DNA of 64,000 bases from JABMQB01 sp963678235 (lineage in GTDB: Bacteria > Bacteroidota > Bacteroidia > Bacteroidales > Prolixibacteraceae). The notes beneath the pieces were generated by a model that was not told the origin of the DNA, searched no databases, and saw only the letters and a list, made by a program, of their open reading frames with translations. The translations under genes and the position numbers were made by a program. The stretch is from the NCBI GenBank assembly GCA_963678235.1, contig OY782766.1, positions 3,348,001 through 3,412,000 of the forward strand, given 5' to 3'. Positions 42,769 to 52,656 of the stretch are shown piece by piece (position 1 is the stretch's first letter; every line of letters starts with the position of its first letter).

Positions 42769-43992
42769 CTACTTTTTAAGGATTATCCGGAAAGTTGTTC
42801 CCTTGTTTAGTTCACTTTGTTTGATGAATATTTTTCCGTTGTGGTAGTTCTCAACAATTCGTCTGGCTAATGATAAACCTAAGCCCCAGCCTCTTTTTTT
42901 GGTCGAAAACCCTGGTTCAAAAATCGTTTTATGCTGCGACTTTGAAATACCTTTCCCTGTATCTGCAATATCAATCAATATAGTATCGTCCTTTTCTTTT
43001 AGACTGATGGTTATATTTCCTGAATTATCCATGGCATCTATGGCGTTCTTACACAGATTTTCAATAACCCACGAGAATAAAGCAATGTTTAAAGGAACCA
43101 AATAAGTTCCAGCCTCATCGGAATTAACATCAAACACAACTTTATTGGATGATCTTCTTTTTAGGTATTCTACAGTCGACATAATTGTCTCGATTACATC
43201 TGTATGCAACAGTTCTGGTGCAGATCCAATTTTAGAAAACCTTTCAGCAATTTTCTCAAGCCTTTGGGTATCATTTTCAAATTCCCTGACAAGGGAAGGA
43301 TCAACATCTTTCATTTTTAGTAATTCAATCCAGGCCATTAAAGACGAAATCGGGGTGCCAAGTTGATGTGCTGTTTCTTTCGACATCCCCACCCAAACCT
43401 GATTTTGTTCGGCTTTATGCGAAGCGTTAAATGCATAATATGCAATTCCTATAAAAAGGAAAATAACAAAAAGTTGTGCAACTGGGAATAGGCGCAAATT
43501 CCTAAGCAAAAATGAATCCCGGTAATATAAATATTGTTTATATCCGTCCCCTAAATCAATTTCAATAGGTTCACCGTTTCTTTTCATTTTTGCCAGCTCT
43601 TTTTGTAAAACTGCATTCTTCCTGTTGTCAGAATATTTAATATTTGCATCCAATATTATTTTATCATCCTGTGTAACAATAATCGGAGTGGTCTTATTTT
43701 GCGCGGTTACCAAGTTTAGATAAGTAAGGTATTTCGTTTCCAATTGCGATATTTTTGCGGTTGCAATCTCTATGGAATTTGCAGCCAAAGCGCTTACCGG
43801 ATCAGACGTTGACTCAATTTGGATATCAATTAACCCCTCGGTTGCATTTGCCCAAAGTTCAACTTTCTTGAGCTCTTCGAGAGCCATTTTATTGGTAAGC
43901 CAATTGGTATATATCAGGGATGCTGCACCAATTAAAACAGCAGCAATAAGAAGGAGGATTTTCCAGCGCCTTTTCTTTAAATAGATATCCAC
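42769..43992 (-). CDS. Membrane sensor histidine kinase
   Basis: 407 aa. Two membrane helices (about 12-30 and 168-188) bracket a small extracytoplasmic sensor region. The HisKA-like segment GMSKETAHQLGTPISSL places the phospho-acceptor His at 209. The ATPase domain has NLCKNAIDAMD (N box), DTGKGIS (G1) and GWGLGLSLARRIV (G2). No response regulator gene is adjacent. Its signal is unknown. Confidence 0.88.
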   Translation of the reverse strand: MDIYLKKRRWKILLLIAAVLIGAASLIYTNWLTNKMALEELKKVELWANATEGLIDIQIESTSDPVSALAANSIEIATAKISQLETKYLTYLNLVTAQNKTTPIIVTQDDKIILDANIKYSDNRKNAVLQKELAKMKRNGEPIEIDLGDGYKQYLYYRDSFLLRNLRLFPVAQLFVIFLFIGIAYYAFNASHKAEQNQVWVGMSKETAHQLGTPISSLMAWIELLKMKDVDPSLVREFENDTQRLEKIAERFSKIGSAPELLHTDVIETIMSTVEYLKRRSSNKVVFDVNSDEAGTYLVPLNIALFSWVIENLCKNAIDAMDNSGNITISLKEKDDTILIDIADTGKGISKSQHKTIFEPGFSTKKRGWGLGLSLARRIVENYHNGKIFIKQSELNKGTTFRIILKK

Positions 43993-44046
43993 TATAGTGT
44001 AGTTTTTGTTTTGGTATGATGAAGGAACGAAAAAAAGATAAAAAAA

Positions 44047-45951
44047 TTATTTTGTCAACAGTTCCTTAACTGCTTCATAAATACCCTTGGTATCAAATCC
44101 ACATTCCCTATACAATTCTTCAGGGGTGCCTTGCTCAATAAACCTATCCGGGATTCCAAGTATTTTCAATCTGGCTGTATAATTGTTTTCCACCATAAAT
44201 TCGGCAACAGCACTTCCAAACCCTCCTTTTACAGTTCCATCTTCAACCGTAATTACCAGTTGGTGTTTTTTAAATACCTCATTCAGGATTGATTCGTCAA
44301 TAGGTTTTAGGTACCTCATGTCGTAATGGGCAGCACTTATTGATTCCTTTTCGAGTTTTTTGACTGCCCGCTGAGCGAACATTCCCGGTTTTCCAATAGT
44401 CAGGATTGCAACATTATCTCCATCAGAGAGCATCCTTCCTTTTCCGACTTCCAATTTTTCAAATGGTTCCTTCCAATTTAGATACGAACCACATCCTCTC
44501 GGGTAACGGATTGAAAATGGCCCCATATTATCTAATTGAGCCGTGTACATTAAGTTTCGAAGCTCAATTTCATCCATTGGAGACGAAATAACCATGTTAG
44601 GAATGCTTCTCATATAGGCTAAATCATAAGCCCCATGATGGGTTGCCCCATCTTCACCAACTAAACCACCCCGGTCAAGGCAAAATACTACGTTTAAATT
44701 CTGGATAGCAACATCATGGATAACCTGATCATATGCCCGTTGCATGAATGTAGAATATATATTGCAAAATGGTACCAATCCTTGTTTAGCCATTCCTGCC
44801 GAAAATGTCACTGCATGTTGTTCGGCTATACCCACATCAAATGAGCGGTCGGGCATTTTTTCCATCATTATATTTAGCGAACAACCTGAAGGCATTGCAG
44901 GAGTAACTCCAACAATTTTCGGGTTATTCTCAGCAAGCTCAACAATTGTTTCACCAAATACATTTTGAAACTTTGGAGCTTTATCAATTGCGCAATCACA
45001 ACTTAGTAATTCCCCTGTATTTTTATTGAATTTTCCGGGTGCATGCCATTTGGTCTGTTCTAATTCAGCATACTTGAATCCTTTTCCCTTTTTTGTTTTT
45101 ATGTGTAAGATTTTTGGTCCGGGAATATCCTTCAAATCGTTTAATACTTTCGCCAGATACACAACATTATGCCCGTCAATAGGTCCAAAATACCTAAAAT
45201 TGAATGACTCAAAAAGGTTGTTTTGTTTCAACAAGAAGTTTTTCATGGCATGTTGGTTCTTTTGCAAAAACCTCCTTGTTTTATGCCCAATTCCATCTAT
45301 TTTCCCCAGTCCGTCCCACACATCGGTTTTAATCCTGTTATAGGTATGCGACTTTGAGATATTGAGCAAATACTGGCTAAAACCGCCAACACTTGGATCG
45401 ATAGCCATGTTATTGTCGTTCAATATAATGAGCAGGTTCGACTTTTCAACTCCGGCATGATTGAGCCCTTCAAATGCCATCCCTCCAGTCATTGCCCCAT
45501 CTCCAATAACAGCAACAATTCTTTTCTCGGTTTCCTGTTTAAGTTTAGCGGCAATTGCCATTCCTAATGCTGCCGAAATGGAAGTGGATGAATGCCCAAC
45601 ACCAAAAGCATCATGTTCGCTTTCCGAAATTTTTGGAAAACCACTGATACCTTTGTATTTACGATTGGTATGAAAAACATCCCTTCGCCCGGTTAAAATT
45701 TTGTGAGCGTAAGCTTGATGCCCAACATCCCAAATTAACTGATCGTTTGGCGAATCAAAAATATAATGGAGAGCTACGGTTAATTCAACAACACCAAGGC
45801 TGGCTCCAAAGTGCCCGGGATTTGTCGATACCGCATCAATAATAAAATCCCTCAATTCTGAACACACTTGTGGCAATGATTCCAATGCCAATTTTTTCAG
45901 ATCTGAAGGATCATTTATGCTTGTTAAAAGTTTTCCCTTTATCTCTTCCAT
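44047..45951 (-). CDS. dxs: 1-deoxy-D-xylulose-5-phosphate synthase
   Basis: 634 aa. The TPP-binding GDGAMTGGMAFEGLNHAG region, WDVGHQAYAHKILTGR at the N-terminus and DRGGLVGEDGATHHGAYDL in the pyrimidine domain are all intact. It makes DXP from pyruvate and glyceraldehyde-3-phosphate, the first step of MEP isoprenoid synthesis and a source for thiamine and pyridoxal. It is monocistronic and diverges from the OmpA-like gene. Confidence 0.96.
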   Translation of the reverse strand: MEEIKGKLLTSINDPSDLKKLALESLPQVCSELRDFIIDAVSTNPGHFGASLGVVELTVALHYIFDSPNDQLIWDVGHQAYAHKILTGRRDVFHTNRKYKGISGFPKISESEHDAFGVGHSSTSISAALGMAIAAKLKQETEKRIVAVIGDGAMTGGMAFEGLNHAGVEKSNLLIILNDNNMAIDPSVGGFSQYLLNISKSHTYNRIKTDVWDGLGKIDGIGHKTRRFLQKNQHAMKNFLLKQNNLFESFNFRYFGPIDGHNVVYLAKVLNDLKDIPGPKILHIKTKKGKGFKYAELEQTKWHAPGKFNKNTGELLSCDCAIDKAPKFQNVFGETIVELAENNPKIVGVTPAMPSGCSLNIMMEKMPDRSFDVGIAEQHAVTFSAGMAKQGLVPFCNIYSTFMQRAYDQVIHDVAIQNLNVVFCLDRGGLVGEDGATHHGAYDLAYMRSIPNMVISSPMDEIELRNLMYTAQLDNMGPFSIRYPRGCGSYLNWKEPFEKLEVGKGRMLSDGDNVAILTIGKPGMFAQRAVKKLEKESISAAHYDMRYLKPIDESILNEVFKKHQLVITVEDGTVKGGFGSAVAEFMVENNYTARLKILGIPDRFIEQGTPEELYRECGFDTKGIYEAVKELLTK

Positions 45952-45968
45952 TAAATTGTAAAATTATT

Positions 45969-45976
45969 TCAAATAT
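45969..45976 (-). promoter_or_regulatory. Candidate -7 box of dxs
   Basis: On the minus strand TATATTTG fits TAnnTTTG and lies about 20 bases before the dxs ATG. The -33 element is not clear. Confidence 0.4.
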
Positions 45977-46081
45977 AGAATTTCTCACTGGTAATAAGGA
46001 TAATTTTTATCATTTTCAAAAAAACATATTTTGCCTGTTTGTGAAAAGAAGTAACTTTAAACATCAAAAACAAAATGTGCC

Positions 46082-47044
46082 ATGAATAGAATTAAACTAA
46101 TAATTTCGATAGTTATTGTATTGTTTTTATCTTCCTGTGTTTCCATGAAACAATATAACGAAGCATCGGCAAAACTGGAAAACCAAAAAGCAGAAAATGA
46201 GCGCTTGAACAAAGAGCTAATGGACTTATCAACGAAGAATACCGAGCTTGGTGCCGAATCAGAACAGCTTCGCAATAGAAACAATATATTATCAAAAGAA
46301 AACGATGAACTGAAATATGAAAAATCGAAATTTAATAACCAATTGTCTCATTTTCAGAAAGAAAAGGAAGAATTAGCAGCCCAACTCAATGCAATACAAT
46401 CGGGCAGCTCAACTGAAATCAGAAAATTATTGGAAGAACTTGATGCCACACGAGGAAGTTTAAATGCAAGAGAAGACAAATTGTTGGCAGCAGAAAAAGA
46501 ACTCTCCGCGAAACAATCCCGCTTAATCGAGCTTGAAAATATATTAGCCCGAAAAGACCAGGCGGTAAAAGAATTAAAGTCGAAAGTGACCCAGGCTTTG
46601 GTAGGCTTCAACAACAATGGGCTCACCGTATTCGAAAAAAACGGGAAAGTATATGTTTCACTGGAGGAACAATTGCTTTTTAAAACCGGGCAATGGATAG
46701 TTGATCCGAACGGTAAAAAAGCCATTGAAAAGCTTGCAAATGTACTGGCTCAAAATAATGACATTAACGTAATGGTTGAAGGTCACACCGACAATGTGCC
46801 AATGAATGGTACTGGTACCATTAAAGATAATTGGGACTTGAGCGTAATGCGCGCAACAGCTGTAGCAAAAATTTTAACTTCAAACTCTGGTGTTAATCCA
46901 AAACAAATAATTGCCGCCGGAAGAAGCAAATATATGCCAGTTGATGATCAAAACACAGCTGAAGCAAGGCAAAAAAACAGACGTACCGATATTATTTTAA
47001 CACCAAAACTTGATGAGTTGCTAAAAATCATTGAGGCAAATTAA
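46082..47044 (+). CDS. OmpA-family lipoprotein with coiled coil
   Basis: 320 aa. A lipoprotein signal ends LFLSSC (Cys19). Residues about 25-165 are a long coiled coil (AKLENQKAENERLNKEL, with further heptads). Residues about 190-310 are an OmpA C-terminal peptidoglycan-binding domain with VMVEGHTDNVPMNG and the NRRTDIIL end. It tethers the outer membrane to the cell wall. The TPR membrane gene follows 10 bases later. Confidence 0.9.
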   Translation: MNRIKLIISIVIVLFLSSCVSMKQYNEASAKLENQKAENERLNKELMDLSTKNTELGAESEQLRNRNNILSKENDELKYEKSKFNNQLSHFQKEKEELAAQLNAIQSGSSTEIRKLLEELDATRGSLNAREDKLLAAEKELSAKQSRLIELENILARKDQAVKELKSKVTQALVGFNNNGLTVFEKNGKVYVSLEEQLLFKTGQWIVDPNGKKAIEKLANVLAQNNDINVMVEGHTDNVPMNGTGTIKDNWDLSVMRATAVAKILTSNSGVNPKQIIAAGRSKYMPVDDQNTAEARQKNRRTDIILTPKLDELLKIIEAN

Positions 47045-47054
47045 TACGCATAAA

Positions 47055-48767
47055 ATGGAGCTCCTTAAAAAAAATATTGTCTTATCGGTTATTTTACTTT
47101 TGGTAACATTTGGTGCCTACCACCAAGTGTTAAGAAATGATTTTGTGGACATTGACGACCCGAAACTTATATTAAACAATCGGGCAGTAAGTGATCCTTC
47201 AACGCCTATAGCCAGATGTTTGCAATGGAATTTATATCGGGCTCATTATAAACCTATAACAGCCCTAACCTGGCGAACGGAATATATGCTGGTTGGGGAC
47301 AAACCGTTTTTATACCATTTAAACAACTTATTGCTGCATATCGCTAATGTTATTTTGGTGTTTTTTATCGGGCTTAAATTATTGCGAAGGTTTTTCGAAG
47401 AAAGAAATAAAATCCAGCTTGGGGCTTTTATTTTTGCCTTACTTTTCTCGTTGCACCCCTTACATGTTGAATCGGTTGCATGGGCAGTTGAACGAAAAGA
47501 TGTTCTTTTTTCGTTTTTCTATTTGGGGGGATGGTTAACATATCTGGAATATTTACAGAAGAAAAAATATATCTGGCTATTAGTTACAGCAATTTTATAT
47601 TTCCTTTCAATGATGTCGAAATCAATGGGAATTACCCTACTAGCAGTGCTGTTCCTGACAGATATTCTTTATAAAAGAAAAATTAACTTCAAGCTTCTTA
47701 TCGAAAAAATTCCAGTATTTGCAATATTTTTAGTGAGCCTCCATTTGTTTGGGCTGTTGTTTGATTTTAGCTCAAAAGATACAGCAGGCTTAACTTTTGT
47801 AGCCGAATCCCACCAGGCGTCAAACTTTGAAACCCTTAATCTTTTCACCCCACTAGTTAGAAGGATTGTAACTATTTTCCTGCGGTTTTCATTTTGGTTG
47901 GGACATGTTTTTGTCCCCATAAAATGTGCGCTTATCTATCCTAAAAAAGACATCCTTGATTTTTTTGGCAAAGGATTGTTGATTTTCCCATTTCTGATTG
48001 GAGCTATATATCTTACGGCCTTCTTTTTAAGAAAAAAAGTCCCGGAAGTACTTTGGGGCTTATTATTTTTTGGGGCAACCATATCACCTGCAATTGCTAT
48101 TTCAGACTCCGGAACTGCAGTTTTTCTTCCCGATAGGTATTTGTATATTCCACTAACAGGAGTTATCTTCTTTTTAACAGTAATTGCCATTAAGCTTTAT
48201 TCAAAAAACAAAAACCTTGTATTAATTGCAGTTGGAATCGTAACCATATGGTTTGGAGTACTTACATTTAAACAGGTAAAAGTTTGGGAAAACACCGGCA
48301 CTTTATGGACCCGGGTAATTGATTTGTTTAACTGTAATGCAGAAGTAATTAATGCCAGGGCAAATTATTATAAGAATATTGGGGAAACCGAGAAAGCAAT
48401 ATCCGATTTGAATGATGCAATTGCCTGTGATTCTACGCTGCCTCAACCATACTATGGGAGGGCAATGTATAATTTTAACAGTCAAAACTATGCAAATGCC
48501 GTGAACGATTTCAACAATTATGTCAAATATAAACGTAGCGGATTTAATGCCGAAGTATTCTCAAACCGGGGAGCTGCGTATTTCTCTATTGGAGAGGTTG
48601 AAAAAGCCTTAGTAGATTATGGGAGGGCAATCCAACTGGATTCTAGTTTTGTGACTGTTTACCAGAACAGGGCTATTGCCTATAAATCATTAAAAAAACA
48701 TAATGAAGCTATTGGAGATTGGTCAAAATTAATAGAATTCCGACCAGACAATATGCCTATTATGTAG
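47055..48767 (+). CDS. Membrane TPR protein (TMTC/GT-C-like), frameshifted at its 3' end
   Basis: I start at MELLKKNIVLSV (47055), after the OmpA stop; the earlier ATG at 47031 overlaps it. About 10 membrane helices fill residues 1-395, with the early NDFVDIDDPKLIL acidic pair and LHPLHVESVAWAVERKDVL typical of TMTC-like GT-C proteins with TPRs. TPR units follow (AEVFSNRGAAYFSIGEVEKA and YQNRAIAYKSLKKHNEA). The frame then ends abruptly in DNMPIM at 48767, while the next TPR continues in another frame. The gene is therefore broken by a one-base loss or two-base gain near 48745-48765, or the sequence carries an error there. Confidence 0.75.
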   Translation: MELLKKNIVLSVILLLVTFGAYHQVLRNDFVDIDDPKLILNNRAVSDPSTPIARCLQWNLYRAHYKPITALTWRTEYMLVGDKPFLYHLNNLLLHIANVILVFFIGLKLLRRFFEERNKIQLGAFIFALLFSLHPLHVESVAWAVERKDVLFSFFYLGGWLTYLEYLQKKKYIWLLVTAILYFLSMMSKSMGITLLAVLFLTDILYKRKINFKLLIEKIPVFAIFLVSLHLFGLLFDFSSKDTAGLTFVAESHQASNFETLNLFTPLVRRIVTIFLRFSFWLGHVFVPIKCALIYPKKDILDFFGKGLLIFPFLIGAIYLTAFFLRKKVPEVLWGLLFFGATISPAIAISDSGTAVFLPDRYLYIPLTGVIFFLTVIAIKLYSKNKNLVLIAVGIVTIWFGVLTFKQVKVWENTGTLWTRVIDLFNCNAEVINARANYYKNIGETEKAISDLNDAIACDSTLPQPYYGRAMYNFNSQNYANAVNDFNNYVKYKRSGFNAEVFSNRGAAYFSIGEVEKALVDYGRAIQLDSSFVTVYQNRAIAYKSLKKHNEAIGDWSKLIEFRPDNMPIM

Positions 48768-48994
48768 AAAGGGGAGATGCCTATTTTGCTTCCTCAAAGT
48801 TCAAAAAAGCCATAAATGACTATTCTAAAGCAATTGAATTAAAACCTAAAAACGGAGGCATATATTTTAAACGATCGTATGCATATTATAGGTCTAAGTC
48901 ATTTACCGAAGCGCGAAACGATGCCATTAAAGCAAAAGAACTTGGCATCAAAATGCCTGCACGCTATTTAAAAGCGCTTAGGATTAATACATAA
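48719..48994 (+). pseudogene. Displaced C-terminal TPR segment of the preceding gene
   Basis: The frame carries YYVERGDAYFASSKFKKA, INDYSKAIELKPKNGGIYF and KRSYAYYRSKSFTEARNDA, two good TPRs that continue the repeats of the upstream gene without a gap. The segment before YYVERG is not TPR-like. It is the true C-terminus of that protein moved to another frame, not an independent gene. Its end overlaps coaX by 11 bases. Confidence 0.75.
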
Positions 48995-49748
48995 ATTCAC
49001 TTGAAATTAATAAGCCATCAAGGGTCAACAAAGGTTCGAAATGTTGGATTTTAGATGATAGATTTTTAAATGTTTTACTCAGCCCACCTGTTGCAACAAT
49101 GTTTAATGAGGCATTAAGTTCATTGCAGGTTCGGTCAATTATTGAGTCGATCAACCCCCAGTAGCCTAGAACAACTCCTGATTGAATTGCGTGCTCGGTA
49201 TTGTCGCCAAGGACTGAAGCTGGGGCAGCCAATTGCACAAAAGGCAACTGGGCCGTATTGCTCGCCAGAGAATGAATTGCCGTTTTCAAGCCAGGAGCAA
49301 TGGCAACACCTTTAATTTCCGAATCTTCCCCAATGGTTGTGAATGTTAAAGCTGTGCCAAAATCGATCACCATCGTGTTTCCTCCATACTTTGTAAAAGC
49401 CGCTACCGAATTTGCCACCAGGTCGGTACCAATCTGATTCGGGTTCAGAGCTTTCACAGGCAACTTACCATAAATTTCAGAATTAAAAACCATTGGCTTT
49501 ACCTGAAAAAAATCTTCCAGCATATCGTAAATTGGGCTAAGCAAAGTTGGGACAACCGTAGAAATAATGATCTTATCAATAACATGAAGCTCAAAATTTT
49601 CATGTCCCAACAATGAACGAAATATGACTCCGTATTCATCCGATGTTTTATTCCGATCTGTTTGGATTCTCCAATGATTTAGCCATTCTGACTTACTATG
49701 TATTCCAAAAACAATGTTTGAATTCCCAATGTCAACAGCAAGTAGCAT
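48984..49748 (-). CDS. coaX: Type III pantothenate kinase
   Basis: 254 aa. LLAVDIGNSNIVFGI binds phosphate, and VIDFGTALTFTTI and GVAIAPGLKTAI complete the ASKHA-fold active site. It phosphorylates pantothenate in CoA synthesis, and the panC-panD genes elsewhere in this window supply its substrate. It converges on the TPR segment with an 11-base overlap. Confidence 0.93.
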   Translation of the reverse strand: MLLAVDIGNSNIVFGIHSKSEWLNHWRIQTDRNKTSDEYGVIFRSLLGHENFELHVIDKIIISTVVPTLLSPIYDMLEDFFQVKPMVFNSEIYGKLPVKALNPNQIGTDLVANSVAAFTKYGGNTMVIDFGTALTFTTIGEDSEIKGVAIAPGLKTAIHSLASNTAQLPFVQLAAPASVLGDNTEHAIQSGVVLGYWGLIDSIIDRTCNELNASLNIVATGGLSKTFKNLSSKIQHFEPLLTLDGLLISSEFMY

Positions 49749-49966
49749 AAGTTTTCTTTTCTGCTAAATTAAAGAAATAACCTTAAGTAATCTTTAAGTT
49801 CCCAAACTATAAATTCCCCAATTACAAATAAACATGGTTTACAACATTGCATTATAAATACTATTTCCTATTTAATCCTGTTTATTTACGAAAAAGGACA
49901 TCAAAATTGATTAATTAAAATAATATAGTAATTTTATCTGCGCTCATTTTTGAAAACCAATTTTCC
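49749..49966. other. Intergenic gap between coaX and the receiver-like gene
   Basis: 218 AT-rich bases between divergent genes. I see no RNA gene, repeat or convincing promoter box in it. Confidence 0.4.
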
Positions 49967-50494
49967 ATGCAGAACACTAAAAATCCATTAATATTTGTTG
50001 TAATCGACAATACTATTTATAATAGCTTGATTGTAGAATTTCTTAAATCCGCAAGATTTAAAAATATCAGATCGTTTCAATCAGGTGATGAGTGTGTTAA
50101 TTACACCAAAGAAATACCGGACATTGTAATTACCAGTTATAACATGGAAGGTATGAATGGATTGGATATTATGAAAAAAATCAAAGGAGAGCATTCTTTT
50201 GTAGAATTTTTCTTTTTAAGCTCTCAAAAAGACATTGCAACTGCTGTTGAAATTGTAAAACATGGAGCATTCGACTATATCGTAAAAGACGAGAAAGCCT
50301 TGAAAAAGCTTTATACTTCAATGAACCGTGCTATTAAAACCGCTTCCTATATAAAAATCAGGAAAGGATATAAAATTGGTGTTATTGGATTTTTCATTGT
50401 TTTGATTATTATCATACTGGTAATTCTTAGTTTGGCTATTTTCTTCCCCGATGATTTCAGTTTTCAGTTGGGAACGATACCGCTGCTTTATTAA
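49967..50494 (+). CDS. Membrane-anchored pseudo-receiver (response-regulator-like) protein
   Basis: 175 aa. Residues about 7-125 have the receiver fold: PDIVITSYNMEGMNGLDIM matches the PDLVLLDxxMPGMDG strand-3 region, FFFLSSQKD the switch Ser/Thr, and FDYIVKDE the conserved Lys (108). The phospho-acceptor Asp, however, is Ser57, and the usual acidic pair is Asp14-Asn15. A single membrane helix (about 136-160) and a short tail end the protein. Receivers with a C-terminal membrane anchor are rare. It cannot be phosphorylated the usual way and probably acts as a constitutive or protein-binding module. No kinase is adjacent. Confidence 0.75.
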   Translation: MQNTKNPLIFVVIDNTIYNSLIVEFLKSARFKNIRSFQSGDECVNYTKEIPDIVITSYNMEGMNGLDIMKKIKGEHSFVEFFFLSSQKDIATAVEIVKHGAFDYIVKDEKALKKLYTSMNRAIKTASYIKIRKGYKIGVIGFFIVLIIIILVILSLAIFFPDDFSFQLGTIPLLY

Positions 50495-50595
50495 AAATGT
50501 AGGTTTTTATTGCCCAAATTCCCTTTGGTAACATAAGTTATAAAGATGCTATCCCATTTTTATTATTTTAGGAGCTTAAACCTAAAATAATTGAA

Positions 50596-52041
50596 ATGAG
50601 TATTATAGGAATATTAAAGAAATACAACAGAAACTTCTGGGCTTCAAATACTATTGAACTTTTCGAAAGGTGGGCATGGTACGGGTTCTATCTGGCATTT
50701 GCCCTTTATTTGGTCAACTCAAAAGATACAGGGGCACTTGGATTTTCGCAAGCACAAAAAGGAATTATTATGGGAACTGGTTCCATGTTGTTGTATTTCC
50801 TTCCGGTTATAACCGGCTCAATTGCCGATAAAATCGGGTATAAAAAAATCTTGTTCCTTTCTTTTGTAATATATATCTCAGGATTTTATATGATCCATAG
50901 CTTCGATTCATTCGGATGGATGTTTTTTGCTTTTGTATGGACATGCGTTGGTGGGGCATTTTTTAAACCAATTATTTCGGCTATGATTTCCCGAACAACC
51001 GATGATGAAACAGCTTCCATTGGATTTGGCATTTTTTATATGATGGTAAATATTGGTGGATTTATAGGTCCTTTCTTAGCCGGTGCATTAATGAATAAAA
51101 GCTGGGATTATGTGTTTTATATATCAATAGGGGCGATTGCCGTTAATATGCTAATAACACTTTTCTTCTTTCGTGACCCAATTAAAAAAGATGATAATAG
51201 CAGTCTTTGGGGCAATATTCTTCAGGCATTTATCAATATTGGCATTACGCTTAAAAATTTCAAATACCTGCTATTCTTAATTATTATGGTTCTGTTCTGG
51301 ACTGCTTTTAACCAACTGTATTATTCTTTTCCTGTATTTATCGATCAATGGATTGATACAACTGTAGTATACAATGGCTTGCATAAGGTATGGCCCTGGT
51401 TGGCAAATGCCATTGGTGAAAACGGACGAATAACAGCCGTAAGCATGTCAAGCATGGACTCCTTTTTTATAATTGCCTTTCAAATTCTGGTTTCTGCATT
51501 TGTTATGCGGTTTAAACCTTTGGGCGCAATCATGGGTGGTACTTTGGTCCTTGCCGGCGGACTGGGATTAATGTTTTCGAACCAAAGCGGATGGTTAATT
51601 TTACTTGGAATTTTGATTTTCTCTTTGGGAGAAATGGCAAGTTCGCCAAAATTTACGGAATATGTTGGGAGAATTGCTCCTGCCGATCAAAAAGCTCTTT
51701 ACATGGGAACATCCTTTTTACCGATTGCTGCTGCCCACCAGCTTGCAGGATGGCTATCTGGCGATATTTATGAGCACATTTCTGATAAAGTATTCCTGGT
51801 TAAAAAAGAAATGCTCGAACGTGGCTTGTCCATTCCTGAAATATCGGAAACATTTACCAAAAATGACTATTTAAGCCAAGCTGCATCGAAAATGGGAATG
51901 AACCAGGATCAGTTAACCGATTTTATCTGGCAAAATTACCATCCTTCAAATATTTGGTTTTTATATTCAGGCTTAGCAATTACGGCAATGGTATTGCTTT
52001 GGTTGTACGATAAATTTGTTCTCAAAAGTTCAACAAAATAA
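50596..52041 (+). CDS. POT/PTR-type major facilitator transporter
   Basis: 481 aa with 12-14 membrane helices. NTIELFERWAWYGFYLAFAL is the ExxER-like N-terminal motif of proton-dependent oligopeptide transporters, followed by GSIADKIGYKKILF. The long insert between helices with IDTTVVYNGLHKVWPW is typical of a Bacteroidota subgroup. It probably imports di- and tripeptides or related small solutes, though the substrate is inferred from the family. Confidence 0.85.
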   Translation: MSIIGILKKYNRNFWASNTIELFERWAWYGFYLAFALYLVNSKDTGALGFSQAQKGIIMGTGSMLLYFLPVITGSIADKIGYKKILFLSFVIYISGFYMIHSFDSFGWMFFAFVWTCVGGAFFKPIISAMISRTTDDETASIGFGIFYMMVNIGGFIGPFLAGALMNKSWDYVFYISIGAIAVNMLITLFFFRDPIKKDDNSSLWGNILQAFINIGITLKNFKYLLFLIIMVLFWTAFNQLYYSFPVFIDQWIDTTVVYNGLHKVWPWLANAIGENGRITAVSMSSMDSFFIIAFQILVSAFVMRFKPLGAIMGGTLVLAGGLGLMFSNQSGWLILLGILIFSLGEMASSPKFTEYVGRIAPADQKALYMGTSFLPIAAAHQLAGWLSGDIYEHISDKVFLVKKEMLERGLSIPEISETFTKNDYLSQAASKMGMNQDQLTDFIWQNYHPSNIWFLYSGLAITAMVLLWLYDKFVLKSSTK

Positions 52042-52044
52042 AGG

Positions 52045-52578
52045 CTAAAGCATATTATTTTTTGCAACAAACCTCCATTTTTTTGACTTCCAAGGCTCGG
52101 GAACCGAATTTAAGCCAATTCGTGGTGTTGTTTCGTAATCTGTAATTTTTGGTGCATCCTCCAACCAAATTCTCTCTGATGTTAAAAGGTTTTCTCCATA
52201 AAACGACTTGTCAAGTTTTAAGGTCCTTCCCAGCCTTCCCGGACCGGAAATTCCATGAACACCTCTTATTAAAACCGCCGAAGCATCACTTTCACTGCCT
52301 GTCACGAAATTTAACAGCCAATACATACCATAAATTAAATAAACATAAACTACCCCACCCTCATGGAACATGATCTCTGTACGATCTGTTCTTCCTTTGC
52401 TGGCATGGCAACCCAAATCTTTTGTCCCGTTATAAGCTTCCACTTCAGCAATCACATAGCTCGCAACAGTACCATCATCAAATCTCCGGCACAACCTTTT
52501 CCCAAGTAATTCGGGAGCCACTGTTAGCACATCCCGTGTGAAAAAATCTTTGTTTAGTTTATGATTTGTCATCCACAA
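52045..52578 (-). CDS. DNA-3-methyladenine glycosylase (AAG/Mpg type)
   Basis: 177 aa. LLGKRLCRRFDDGTVASYVI at the start, VEAYNGTKDLGCHASKGRT with the conserved catalytic Glu, and VVYVYLIYGMYWLLNFVTG are the AAG signatures; the ending is IGLNSVPEPWKSKKWRF. It excises alkylated purines from DNA. It converges on the POT transporter and stands alone. Confidence 0.92.
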   Translation of the reverse strand: MWMTNHKLNKDFFTRDVLTVAPELLGKRLCRRFDDGTVASYVIAEVEAYNGTKDLGCHASKGRTDRTEIMFHEGGVVYVYLIYGMYWLLNFVTGSESDASAVLIRGVHGISGPGRLGRTLKLDKSFYGENLLTSERIWLEDAPKITDYETTPRIGLNSVPEPWKSKKWRFVAKNNML

Positions 52579-52629
52579 TGAAATTTAGTTCGCATCGTTA
52601 TTAGAAAGATAAAGCTAATTACTAATTAT

Positions 52630-52637
52630 TATCTTTG
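52630..52637 (+). promoter_or_regulatory. Candidate -7 box of the polysaccharide locus
   Basis: TATCTTTG fits TAnnTTTG and lies 20 bases before the aminotransferase ATG at 52657, the first gene of the sugar cluster. No strong TTG is placed at the -33 position. Confidence 0.4.
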
Positions 52638-52656
52638 AAAAAAACTTAACTACTTT

